This document shows, piece by piece, positions 52,244 to 64,000 of a stretch of DNA of 64,000 nt; position 1 is the stretch's first letter, and each line of letters begins with the position of its first letter. Below the pieces are notes generated by a model. It saw only the letters and a list, made by a program, of their open reading frames with translations, had not been told where the DNA came from and did no database searches. The position numbers and the translations under genes were made by a program. Origin of the DNA: Impatiens glandulifera (taxonomy: Eukaryota > Streptophyta > Magnoliopsida > Ericales > Balsaminaceae); the NCBI RefSeq assembly GCF_907164915.1, contig NC_061865.1:51666587-51730586 (forward strand), in the 5' to 3' direction.

Positions 52244-53803
52244 TTTTTAAAAAAATTAGACCCTGCTAGACATGATACATGCCTTGCTTAAACACATTTA
52301 TATATAGAAAGTATACACAATTAACTAGGATAATATTAAAATAAATAAAATAATTATAATAAACACAATCAAAGTTGACAATCTCATATTTGTCAAGTTT
52401 TATTTTAATAATAGTGTCTTTTAGTTAATTTTAATTTCATAAATTCTGCAACTTAATTTTTTTATAATACAAAAAATAATTGGTTGCATTATAACTTATT
52501 TTTATCTAAATTTTTCCCTCACCATCTATGTATATATAAAAAAATATACATGCATTTAAATGTAAATGACAAAGTTTTTCACATAGATATGATTTAAGCA
52601 CGATCAAATTGTGTCGTGACACATATATGTTTTAAGCATGATTAACTCGTGTCGTGCTGAGTGCTTGTTAGTTCCGCATTATTCATAGCTTTCGAATAAA
52701 TCGATATATAGAACTTCAATTAATTTGCATATTTATTGTTTTGTTATTTTGAGTTATGAAATATTTAAGTCTTCTTAATTATAACTAGGTCATCACTTTG
52801 ACAATATATATAGTTTTGGAGAAATACAAAGAATTAAGATTGAGATTAAATTGAGATAAAACAACAACAAAATTATCACATTCATTTTTATCATTTTGTG
52901 TGAATCATATGAAACAAAATAAATAAAATATTATTTAATATTAAGAAAATAGCAATTACAAGAATTTTTAAAATCATTTTTTTCTAAACATTCTTGCTTT
53001 AATTAGTAAATGTACAAAGTTCTTAGCTTCAAACAACAATATCATCGTTATATTGTTTTTTATGTTTTTGGTAACTCCAAGTTGATTTTGATTCTTATTT
53101 CTTTTATGTTTATATATTTTGTTCCTTATATAGGTTGTTTCTCATTCTATTTTTTATAATAAAATTACATTTATTTGAAGTAATAGTAAAAAAATCATAT
53201 AATGTTTGATTATCATTTAAAACATTGTATTAATTATTTTAGACATCCAAACCACAATTAACCATTATCCTTTTAACTTGTTATAATGAATGGTATTATA
53301 AATTTAGTACATAATATTTAAAGTATTTTTTTCTAACAGCATGGTTTGTGTTCTGTCTATAATCTTCCCAATAGATTATTTTGTTATTTTTAATAACTCA
53401 ACTAGAAAGAAAAAAACAACAATATTTTTTTAATGAAAATATTGTTAGAACATGTATGTCAACCAATAATCCACTCCAAATATGATTTTTAAAACAAAAT
53501 TGGCTCAATACATAGGTTTTCAAATACAATATTAAATTCATAAGCATCAAAATTCCAAAGAATAGAAGATAAAAAGTTTTTCACTTCCAAATTTCACAAT
53601 TTGCAATATTAATCATTATTGATTTTTTTCTAAAATAAATTAAAAACATATATATATATTTTTACCCACCATGAGTAGCAAATGTGTTTACTTTTGGCAT
53701 AGCAAAGAAAATTTAAAACTCCTTTAAAAATTAAAGTTAAAAATCAAACATGGCATATAATATGGTATTTTAGAGAGAGTTGTATTATTTATTTATTTTT
53801 AAA

Positions 53804-53834
<31 letters not shown>

Positions 53835-56800
53835 TACTTTTTTTTAAAAATTTAGTAGAATTGACACCCAAAGTGATGTGCCGTATCTCTACTTTCACCC
53901 AAAACGTTATATTATCGACGTTATATTATCGGTGAAAATCGAAACTATGATCTTTTACTATCTTAAAATTTTTAAATAATAATTACACAAAATAAAAACT
54001 TATGAAGAATAATAAAATTTAAATTCACCCAATTATTGATTAAGTAGGGACAATAAAAATACCAAGCAAACTAGGATTGTAACATTTACATCAATGAGGA
54101 TAAGATCAAATTAAGAAAATTCTTAAAATGAGAAACAAATAACAAGACCATTAATACAAAATACACTAAATTGGTCATTTCCACTTATATTCATCAATTT
54201 GCAACCGCTAGGTTAAAAATGCCCCCCAAAGTAGTAAAATCTAGTTCATTCTCTAAAACAAATGGGCATGGTTCTTGTATAGAATTATGTGACCTCCTCT
54301 CCATGCCCTTGACTACTGATCATTCATTAAGAATTTACAACCAAATAAATATTACTTCATACTAGACTGAATAATTTTACTATTTTGTAATTATTTTACT
54401 AAGAATAATTTATTTACATAATATTATATATATATATATATATATGAGTGATTGTATATTAGATTGTGTCGGATATAATCTGATACATCAAATAATTCAT
54501 ATTCAATAAATTTTAAAATAAATTTTATTAATCTTTGTTATTAAATGAACAAAATTAACTTAAAAAACATCGTTATAATAATTATTACAAATAATTATTT
54601 TTGTTATTGAATAGAGATATAGAAATGAAGTTATTTTTTTCGTAAAATTTTATAGTATATTGTAACTTTAATTTATTTATTTTGAGTATAGATAGTATTA
54701 GTTCGATTATTTGAATATATCTTATATTATATCCGGACCTAATATATTAAAATATTTTGTATCCATCCATCTAATCGCGAAAGAACACAGTCAAATTGTA
54801 ATCTCTTAAAAAATATATTACGTTACGAAAAACTTTAAAACAACTTTGTCACATTCTAATAAAAAAAAGACAATTATCACATTCGACATTCAACAAAAAC
54901 ATGACGTGTACTTAAATCTCAAATCCCGGTGCAATATGAAATATTGAAAAACCGAAAACCTATCGTTTTCTTTATATTATTGTCGTCATTGTTCTTTTCG
55001 ATCATAATTAACGTCTCATTATTCCGTGTCTAATTCTAATATATTGAATTTTATTATATCAAAATCATGTAGCATGTCTTAAATTTGGCTAATCATATAT
55101 TTTACGACCCGATTAAGTCGTTGCAGCAGATAGGTATGGCGATGGACAAATTAGATCGGTTTGAATGCTGAACCAAATTTTTTTTTCCGAGAATGATCTT
55201 TTATTTATTTTTAATTAGTTCTCTATCTTTTTTTTAGAATTATCTTTCCTCTCAATATGATATTACATTAAAAATTAAATCTAAAAAATTAGAATAAACT
55301 CTTAAATCAAAATATATTGCAATTACCCTGGATATATATGAATTAAATTATTTCAATAATTACATAATCAAATTAATCAGTAATATTAAGTACAAAATCA
55401 ACAACGCGTTTACATTAAATACATATTTATATAATTTTAAGAAAATTCATTAATGATTTTTTGCTAATATCTACCTAGAACTATAAATTTATTAAAAACT
55501 TTAAAAACCAAGATTCACTAAATATTTCTTAATAGGTAAGAAAGTCAAATTTTTTCAATAAAAAACGTTACATTAATTGTGAATCCTCGTTTTCTTTTAT
55601 GAGTAAATATTTGAAATATATGGCCTTCTTTGGTTAGATTTTTTATTTTTTTTCTAAAATTATTTATTATCAAATGATATTTACTTAAACTAGAATTCAA
55701 TATATTATAAAATAAATAGTTTAATAAAACAAAATAAAAATAAAAGTTTCATTATATAGAAATCCATTTTCATAAATTAAATATCTCCAAAATTCTAAAA
55801 CAAATAATCCTATCTGTCATCAGTTACACGTTTTTCTACCATTAGTATTGCTTTAATACAAAATGGGGATACGCGGGTTTGGATTAGGACTTGATTGGAT
55901 TAAAAATTCTTAAATGTTGAGCAATAAACACTTCTCTCAAAATCTCAAAACAAACAAAGCTTAAGTGATGATTTAATAATTATTATTTTTATTGAAAAAA
56001 AGTATAGTGGTGATTTGTCAGATCATTTATGTATTTTGACTGAACCTTTAGTCAAAAACATATTATATATATATATATATATAATAAAATAATATGTGAT
56101 CTTAAATTAAGATTTATAATAAATAAATCAAAAGTTGTTTTAATTAGCTTTTAGGTACTAACTCGTTTGTCAAGATGATAAAAGTAAATATATTTATGCA
56201 AAAAAAAAAATAGTTTTTTATTAAATATTATTTAATTATATATTTCACAAATCTGAAAAAGTATTTTCATTTGTTTTTCTAATTTTCAAATATGAATTTA
56301 ATATGCTAAACAATTAATAACAGTTAGAATGATTATAATTAAATATTAATTTTAAAAAATATATTATTTATTTAGTTATGAAAAACTAGTTTGCTCCATC
56401 TTATATTTTTAAATAAATTAAGATTTATATAACAAGGTCTTATAGTAACTAGTGAATAAATTAGCATTAATAAATAAAATCAAATTTAAATTAGTGTTTA
56501 AAATAAATTCTATAATTTAAATTAATAAAAAATTTAGAATTTTATTTTATTCATTCTTGCTAATTTACTCACTATTTATTTTTTTATAAAGTCCATTTAT
56601 TCTTGCTAATTTATCAAATAAATAAATAATGTGAACTAAATTATTTAAATAAATAAGCTGGCCAAATTGTCCAAATGTGACTATTTATTTACTCCAAATA
56701 TATTTTCTTTATAATCTTATAATTTGGGGTTTATACAATTAAAATTAAAAAAAAATGAAATTTTGTTTGGTTTAAAAAATTATTAAATAAATAAAAGATT

Positions 56801-57100
56801 TATATCATTAATTTAATTAGATAAATAAAAAATTTAATGTGACAATTCAATTTAAATTAATTATAATTTTTTAAAAATATTTTAATAATTTAGTAATGAA
56901 TTAAAATAATAAAATAAGAAATAATTGATAACAAACAAGTTTCTCAATTAATAGAAAGCGTAAGGAACGGCCTTAGACGAAAAGGAAAGAAGTGGGACCA
57001 TATGCCAACTAATACACCACAACAAAATAACGTCCCGTTTGTTTATTAAATTTCCATTACCAAATTACCAAATTTCCATTTATCCATTCTCAAACCTTTT
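51751..57100. other. AT-rich spacer upstream of TMK
   Basis: No gene is supported in over 5 kb. There are (TA)n tracts (52205-52235, 53808-53833), a 38 bp-spaced direct repeat at 52593-52657 ('tttaagcacgatcaaattg' and a variant) and a 14 bp tandem 'acgttatattatcg' near 53910. Confidence 0.5.
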
Positions 57101-57240
57101 AAATTAAAACCAAACAAGGATTTATTTAAAACCCTCCTTTCTCAATACATTCAATCCCCCCTACTTTCTCGTCTCCTTGTCCCCTCCTTCCCCTTATCTC
57201 CGCCGCTTCTCTGCAAAATCTACTCTCTCTCTTCTTTCTC

Positions 57241-57284
57241 TCTCTATATAGCTCTGTATATCTCTCTATATAGCTCTGTATATC
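57241..57284 (+). promoter_or_regulatory. Duplicated TATA-containing 22 bp unit in the TMK promoter
   Basis: A 22 bp unit beginning TCTCTATATAGCTCTGTA occurs twice without change, at 57241-57262 and 57263-57284. Each copy has a TATATA core in a CT-rich plant promoter context. Two start sites 22 bp apart would be expected. Confidence 0.6.
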
Positions 57285-57314
57285 AATCGCCATTATCATC
57301 TTCATCATCTTCGA

Positions 57315-57368
57315 ATGCTAAAGGAGGAAAAACATCTTTCCGATCAGATTCACGAATCAAAATGCTGA
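57315..57368 (+). CDS. Upstream ORF overlapping the TMK start
   Basis: An ATG at 57315 opens a 17-codon frame that ends at a TGA at 57366-57368, overlapping the TMK ATG (57362) in another frame. Its start context is weak (C at -3), while the main ATG has A at -3, so leaky scanning would let most ribosomes through. If transcribed, it should lower TMK translation. The peptide has no known motif. Confidence 0.45.
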   Translation: MLKEEKHLSDQIHESKC

Positions 57369-60300
57369 AACCACTTTCGATTTTATGGATTCTATCCATT
57401 TTCTCTGTAATCACTCACGTTCTCTGTCAATCAAGCGCAGCTGATGCATCAGCAATGGAGGATTTGAAAAAAAGCATCGGATCGCCGAGTTCGTTGAAAT
57501 GGACTGACTCGGATCCTTGTAATTGGGGTTACGTAAGTTGTACAAATGATAAACGAGTCACGAGAATCCAAATCGGTAACCAGAATCTACAAGGTACACT
57601 TCCGGCGAGCTTATCTAACCTTACGTCTTTGATTAAATTCGAAGTTATGAAGAATCAATTAAACGGACCTATACCTAGTTTCGCGGGAATGAGTTCTTTA
57701 CAGTCATTGTTACTTAACAATAACAATTTCTCTTCAATTCCTTCCGATTTCTTCACTGGTATGTCTTCTCTTCAAGAGGTTTTCCTTGAATACAACGCGT
57801 TTTCGCCTTGGTCGATTCCTGAAAGCCTTAAAGACGCGTCGACTTTGAAACTTTTCTCTGCTACCGCTACTAATATGATCGGGAAAATCCCTGAGTTTCT
57901 CAATAGCGGTAACTTTCCTGGATTGACTGATCTTCGTTTAGCGACCAACAATCTTGAAGGAGAATTACCGACGGGGTTTTCTGGTTCGTCGATTCAAAAC
58001 CTATGGTTGAATGGACAACAAGGAACATCGCAGTTGAATGGATCACTCGCTGTTTTACAGAACATGACTCAATTGAATCAGGTTTGGTTACATAGCAATG
58101 CATTCTCCGGTCCTCTCCCTGATTTCTCCGGTTTGATTATGTTACAGAATTTTAGTGTCAGAGACAATAGAATTACAGGTCCGGTACCGGATTCATTAAC
58201 AAAGATTGTTTCTTTAAAAGTTGTAAACTTGACAAACAACCTTTTACAAGGTCCTACCCCGATTTTCGATCCATCTGTTCAAGTTGATATGAGTAATAAC
58301 TCTAATAGCTTCTGTTTATCAACCCCTGGAGCTCCCTGTGATTCTCGAGTTGGTTCTCTGCTTAAGATTGTTCAATCTTTGGGTTATCCTTCTTCATTTG
58401 CACAAAGCTGGAAAGGAAACGATCCATGCCAAAGCTGGACTGGTATTGTTTGCTCTAATGGCGAGATTATCATCATCAATTTCCCTAAAATGGGTCTTAC
58501 TGGTACAATTTCTCCAAGTTTCTCATTGATTCCTTCTCTCCGGAAGATAATCCTTGCCAATAACAATCTTTCCGGTACCATACCAGCTGAGCTCACCACT
58601 CTATCGAACTTAACTGAGCTAGATGTTTCAAATAACCAAATTCATGGAAAAGTTCCAGCTTTTAGAACTAACGTGTTAGTTAATGTTAATGGAAACACCA
58701 ATATTGGGAAAGATTCTGTAAGTCCTCCCTCTGGTAGTGGAGATTCGCCTTCCGGCAATGGAACTCAAACCGCCTCTAAGAAGTCGTCGAATGGAGTCAT
58801 TATTGGCTCTGTTATCGGAGCCACATGCTTCGTTTTCCTTGTGGCTTTTGGCGTGTTCTTTGCTTACAAGTCTAAGAAGAAACGATATGGAAGAGTTCAG
58901 AACCCTAACGGGTTCGTGATTCATCCTCGTAACTCAGGGTCCGATGGAGGGGACTTGAAGATAACTGTTTCGGGCACGGGTGTTAACAGAGCGACCACTA
59001 GCGAAACTAGCCATGGTAGTAGTGGTCCGAGTGATCTTCATGTGATCGAGACAGGGACAATGGTGATCTCTATTCAGGTCTTGAGAAATGTGACGAACAA
59101 TTTCAACGAGGAGAATATACTTGGGAGAGGCGGTTTTGGTACGGTTTACAAAGGGGAATTGCATGATGGTACTAAGATCGCTGTTAAGAGGATGGAATCG
59201 GGGGTTTTGACCGAGAAGGGTTTGGAGGAGTTCAAATCGGAGATTGCGGTTCTTACTAAAGTTAGGCATAGGCATTTGGTCGCTCTTCTCGGGTATTGTT
59301 TGGAAGGGAACGAGAGATTGCTTGTTTACGAGTATATGCCTCAAGGGACGTTGAGTAGACATCTTTTTCAATGGAAAGAAGAGGGATTGAAGCCGTTAGA
59401 ATGGGCTAAACGGTTGACTCTTGCTCTTGATGTTGCTAGAGGAGTTGAATATCTTCATGGATTGGCACACCAAAGCTTTATTCATAGGGATCTTAAGCCA
59501 TCTAATATTCTGTTGGGCGATGATATGCGCGCTAAAGTTGCCGATTTTGGCCTTGTTCGTCTTGCTCCGGAAGGGAAGGATTTCGTAGTCACTAAGCTTG
59601 CGGGTACTTTTGGGTACCTTGCTCCGGAATATGCAGGTAAACTTCCTTCAATATTATTTGAATTTGTTGTAGATGATGATTAACATATTATAGACAATGT
59701 TTTTATAAAATTTTGAATCTTATTCCCACTAAGAGCATGTTTTATGTTAAGTTATTTGATTAAATAGTATAAAATTTTATGTTAAACAATTAAAATATCC
59801 CTTAAAGTTAAGTATGTGTCTTGGTTGATTATTTAAATGATGAAAAAAATGTTATTTGAATTAAATTCAAATAATTCTTCATCAAACATATAGTTTGCTT
59901 GATCTAGATCTCGTTAATGTAGGAGGTTTTAGGTATTTTGGTTGATGAATTTAGTGATTTTGATATTCGAAAGTAAATGAGACTTGATCTAAAGAACTCA
60001 AGATCAAACAAAGCTCCTAGGGTTATTTGGAATTAATCTTACAAAGATCGTAATTTGATATCAGAATAATCCTTTGATAATCAAGGTCATGCTGTTTCTA
60101 AATGTCCCCCATCTGAATTCGACAAAAAATTGTATTTTCAAACGAATTTAGTATGGTCTAGATGATTGTATATGTGATTACGCCCAATGATTACATTTTG
60201 GCTAACATTGATTTGAACCTATCATTTTACAGTGACAGGCCGAGTAACTACAAAAATCGACGTATTCGCAATCGGAGTGATCCTAATGGAACTGGTAACA

Positions 60301-60762
60301 GGTCGAAAGGCATTAGACGAGACTCAAAAAGAAGAAAGTGTTCATCTGGTCCATTGGTTTCGCAGATCAATGATAGACAAAGAGGCCTTCCCAAAAGCAG
60401 TTGACCCAACTATCGAACTCGATGAGGGTACCCTTGGCAGTGTCCGAACAGTTGCTGAACTAGCAGGTTACTGTTGTTCAAGAGAACCAACCCAAAGACC
60501 AGACATGGGTCATGTTGTTAATGTACTGTCTTCTCTATCAGAGCTATGGAAACCGTCTGAACCAGACTTTGAGGACATGTATGGAATCGATTTCGATATG
60601 ACTTTACAACAGGCTGTGAAGAAATGGCAATCTTTGGAAGATATGACTGGAGTTGACATTTCATCGACTTCGTTTCTCGCTAGTGGTGATAATACTCAAA
60701 CGAGTATACCCACTAGACCTTCTGGCTTTGCTGATTCGTTTACATCGACTGATGGCCGTTAA
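57362..60762 (+). CDS. TMK1: TMK-type leucine-rich-repeat receptor-like kinase
   Basis: This is a plasma-membrane receptor kinase of the TMK family, which acts in cell-surface auxin signalling and growth, partnering with ABP1/ABL proteins and acting on H+-ATPases and MAP kinases in Arabidopsis. Two exons, 57362-59636 and 60233-60762, encode 934 residues (Arabidopsis TMK1 is about 940). Layout: signal peptide 1-22; cysteine pair 53/60; leucine-rich repeats; a non-LRR island with a second pair 356/364 ([11 protein letters not shown]), the family hallmark; more repeats; membrane span about 478-502 followed by KSKKKR; kinase from about 580. Kinase residues are intact: GRGGFG loop, Lys609, HRD with Asp710, DFG at 728-730, APE ending at 756. 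The single intron sits after EYA, as in other TMKs, and the end [12 protein letters not shown] matches the family. It should be an active RD kinase. Which TMK number it is remains open. Confidence 0.95.
59637..60232 (+). other. TMK intron
   Basis: This 596 bp intron (gtaaac ... ttacag, phase 1) lies in the kinase activation-segment region. It is AT-rich, with no insertion I can define. Confidence 0.9.
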
Positions 60763-61633
60763 TTTCTTGTTTAGTAATGTTATCGTTAGGGTTTATGTGC
60801 GTCTCGTGTCGTCCTGTTTTTTATTTTAAGACTTGTTCTAGATTTGTTGGGTAGGGTTTGTGAAGTTTAAATTTGGGATATTTATTTATCATACAGTGAA
60901 TCTAGTTAATGGTTTTATTTTTGTATATAATAAGTTGCATGATTAGGAGTGTTATTTTATTTTTATTATTTTGGAATTTGTCTTTAAAGATTATGATTAG
61001 TGGTGGTGGGGAAGGAGATAGGCTAAATGGACATGCCATGATGCTATATCATATATGCCAGCTGGGGGCATATTTCAAATTACTTATATTTACTTTATTT
61101 TGGAAATGATTATTTTCTAAATTTTGGTTTGAAATGATTGTATTAGTGGGTTCTATAAATTTGTTTTGTTTTTAAATATGTGGATCAATATATATATATA
61201 TATATAAATTTGTTATTTGGATGATTGTTCTACTTAAACCATGAACAACTAGAATAAGAATTATTATTTTTTAAAATTTGGTTCTGATAGCTATTCAAAA
61301 ATTTTGCAACTTGCAACTCAATTCTACATTAAAATTGAACTATTGTATTGTTATGCCGACCCACGATTGAAGGAATATAGAATTTTGATATATTATGGTC
61401 AAACTTGAACCTGTTCGAATTCCGTGACTTTAAATGTTTGGAACTATTGTTATTTGAATTATGTTAGTGCATTAATAAATAAAATTAAAAAAAAATGTTA
61501 TTTGATATATATGATCAGAAATCTAAAAAAATTATCAAACTTGTCTAATTTTATTTAAAAAAATTTGATCTAATAATAATAATTTATATATATATATATA
61601 TAATAATAATTTAAATAAATTAGTTTAGATTAA
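60763..61633 (+). other. TMK 3'UTR and spacer
   Basis: The 3'UTR probably extends to about 60960, where AT-rich 'gtatataataagttg' could serve as polyadenylation signal. After that there is only AT-rich spacer. Confidence 0.45.
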
Positions 61634-62110
61634 CTAGCATGTAATCCGTACATTTACACGAATAATGATATAAAATCGAGAAAAAAATTACGGTTAAAAT
61701 GTGATAGCATTTTTAATTTACTCTTACATATATATTCAAATTAACTACCACTCTCAACCCGACAATCCGAAATTTTGAAAATTAAGCATCATTTTATATA
61801 TATATATATATATATATATTTTAGTTAGTTAAAAAATTGAAGTTAAATTGTTAGAATGTTTCGTGTTCATCAAATTTTTAAGATATAAAGTCTTATTAGC
61901 TTAGTTTGTTAAAGAGTTGTACTTGTTTTTGTTAGGGTGTAAGTTCGAAACATACATATAGCGTTTTAATTTTATGGACGGGTCAACTCATAATCCGACC
62001 CAAGTATCAATTTATTCTCTAATATATATCCAAATTAACTACCGCTCTCGACCTGACAATTCGAATACTTTGAAAATTAAATATCATTTTATATTATATA
62101 TATATATATT
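61634..62110 (-). mobile_element. Helitron-like element, second copy
   Basis: Read on the minus strand it ends with a hairpin-like CGTGTAAATGTACG, nine bases, then CTAG at 61637-61634 followed by T, the same terminus as the element at 8114-10402. Its body is one full unit plus one partial unit of the same repeat ('aatgatgcttaatttt', 'gtcgggttgagagtgg', 'acttgggtcgg'), separated by a (TA)n tract. The tRNA-like segment 'gtttcgaacttac' is present. It is more diverged than the units of the first copy. Confidence 0.7.
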
Positions 62111-62871
62111 TCAAATAATTACAAAATAAAACAAAATCATAATACATATGAATAAAAAAAGTTGAAACATATTAAAATAGGATAAGATCTGTATTATAGA
62201 TTTATATGTCTTATTTATGTTTTGGGTGGGGGAAAGGTAAAGATTTCATTTTTTTTGGTTGATTTCCATTGAGATGTCTTAATTAATTATATATTTATGG
62301 AAAGTTAGCGACAATTACGCAAAATTAACTTACGTAAGACGTTACTCTTCTATATGATGACTCACTAATTAGTAATTGCTGCTGATGCCGTGTCCATTTA
62401 AATATTTCTTTATTAACTTATTTATTATTATTATTATTTTATTTATAATATTCTTGGTAAAAATTAAGAATTTATTAAATGCAGTAAGTTAGACTCCGCG
62501 TGGTATCATCACCCACTATTATAATAATTTATATAAGCTTTTTAATATTATTATATCATATAATATAATAATTTTATTATTACAATACTTATAAAAATAA
62601 TATAATTTTATTTATTTATATATTTATTTTATTACAACTGACTAATAATATTTAAACTACAAAAATAATAAATAAATAAATAAATAAAGAGAATAATATA
62701 AACAAATAATTTTAAACTCATGTTTTTTACTTTAATTAATTAAAAATACAAAATTATCTTTCCATCTTTATATTACATTATATAACTATCACAAGATTAT
62801 AAATTTATATAATATATCATATCTTATCGTTTAAACAAAACAATAATAAACTATATAATTAAATTTACTTG

Positions 62872-62913
<42 letters not shown>

Positions 62914-64000
62914 AATTAATTCTCAATCAAATATCAATTAATCAATAATACAAAATAATGTCTACAAAATTAAAATTAATAATTAATGATCTAGATATTA
63001 AATTAATAAACAATTTAAAAAAAATAAAACTCCCATTAGAAGTGATTCATATTGAGAACTCCTTCAAAGAGGAACTTATTTGAGTTCTTGAACAATGATT
63101 GTTGTAGTAGAGCAAATCGAACAAACCAATAAAACAATGTCGGAAGAATCTCTACCAAATATTTTGAGCGGCAATTAATATTACCTTAGTCAAGGGTTGA
63201 TAAACAACGCCGAAAAAGGTTCCGCTAAATAAAAATGGATCATCTACGTATATTGCCGAAATAGTGAGAAATTTATACAAATCATTAGAGGATACATATG
63301 AGAGGTCATTCATACGAAAGATCAAATCGAGTAACTTTTTGTTTAAAAAATAAAAAATAACTCCAAATTTAATTATTGCTGCTATGGAGAGGACATACAC
63401 AGACTCAAGAAAAAATCACAACAATCGAAGGATATGAGAAATAAAGAATCCCTGACGATTGAGAGTATTATTCGTATTATAAAAATTCGAGACAAAAAAA
63501 CCGATACGACTAAATAAAAATGCTAAACCGAACAAAATACAACAACTCAAAACTGAGTGATTGAAAAAAAACAAGACACCATCTAGTGCTTAAAAAATCA
63601 TTGAAAGAACAAAATTTTTGACATATCAACTTATTTTTCTAAAGAGAGGAAGACAAATTATGAGTATTGTTATAAGGTAAGGTCATCTTAATATTAACTT
63701 TCTATATAAAATAAACTATATTCAAAATAACATTAATTTGATACTATTTTCACATATCTTTAATATTTGAATAATTATTAAAATTAAAATTTGTATCATC
63801 TGTAAAATATTAATGATTTTTTAAAATTAATTTTCATTAATTCAAATAAAGAGTTACATATCAAAAATTAAATTATAAAATAATGTCAACAAAATCAAAA
63901 TAAAATAATAAAAATATAAGTGTTAAATAATATAAAATATTTGTAATAATTAAAATTCTAATGAAAATAAAGATAATATTGTAATTTTTCATGGTTACTC
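62111..64000. other. AT-rich right end of the window
   Basis: No gene is supported. There is a (TA)n tract at about 62874-62911. A less AT-rich stretch at 63050-63460 has an open frame on the minus strand (63400-63152) with no recognisable domain; it may be transposon-derived. Confidence 0.45.

Noticed and set aside
54171..54365. 64-residue open frame in AT-rich spacer
   Set aside because: Short, no domain and no promoter or polyadenylation context. Chance is the simplest explanation.
58384..59371. Minus-strand open frames opposite the TMK exon
   Set aside because: They are shadows of a long, well conserved coding exon on the plus strand.
63152..63400. 82-residue minus-strand open frame near the right edge
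   Set aside because: Hydrophobic composition but no recognisable family and no start context; possibly transposon-derived, with no basis for a gene call.

Overview
This is a stretch of plant nuclear DNA, almost certainly from a eudicot. It holds four spliced genes with ordinary plant GT-AG introns: CUL1, MED27, a QALGGH zinc-finger gene and a TMK receptor kinase. The DNA between them is very AT-rich and full of (TA)n tracts and small transposons. Residues in the CUL1 exons look closest to asterid CUL1 proteins, but that is recalled resemblance and not a placement. I see no bacterial, phage or organelle gene organisation.

Layout. 1-4775: the N-terminal 327 codons of CUL1 on the minus strand, running off the left edge, with a 5'UTR intron and a TATA box. 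4776-11600: AT-rich spacer holding a 2.3 kb Helitron-like element made of about seven tandem units of about 295 bp (8114-10402), a 262 bp MITE and a decayed tRNA-Phe-like sequence. 11600-14640: complete MED27, seven exons, plus strand. 15437-18720: MITE-like DNA and an 88 bp tandem array split by a 735 bp hAT-type element with a perfect 8 bp target-site duplication (TSD). 19946-20850: a single-finger EAR-motif repressor gene of ZFP4 type, minus strand, with a 5'UTR intron, and a 32 bp hairpin just upstream.

23855-31830 is a nest of transposons. A dead LINE is split by a 4 kb LTR-like element, which itself carries a 1.1 kb Mutator-type foldback with a 9 bp TSD. A 308 bp hAT-type MITE separately splits the LINE zinc knuckle. 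31830-57100 has no gene I can support. It holds minisatellites, perfect and imperfect inverted repeats, a second hAT-type element inside a GC-richer block that may be organellar, several tRNA-derived SINE-like pieces and a pair of long diverged direct repeats. 57241-60960: a complete TMK-type receptor-like kinase, plus strand, with a duplicated TATA-containing promoter unit and an overlapping upstream ORF. 61634-62110: a second, shorter Helitron of the same family as the first, on the minus strand.

The four genes are separate housekeeping or signalling genes. CUL1 is the scaffold of SCF ubiquitin ligases, MED27 a Mediator tail subunit, the zinc-finger protein a probable repressor and TMK an auxin-linked receptor kinase. 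Nothing in the sequence ties them into one pathway. The unusual biology is in the mobile DNA: several insertions can be proved base by base, because removing the insert plus one TSD copy restores the interrupted repeat period or domain.
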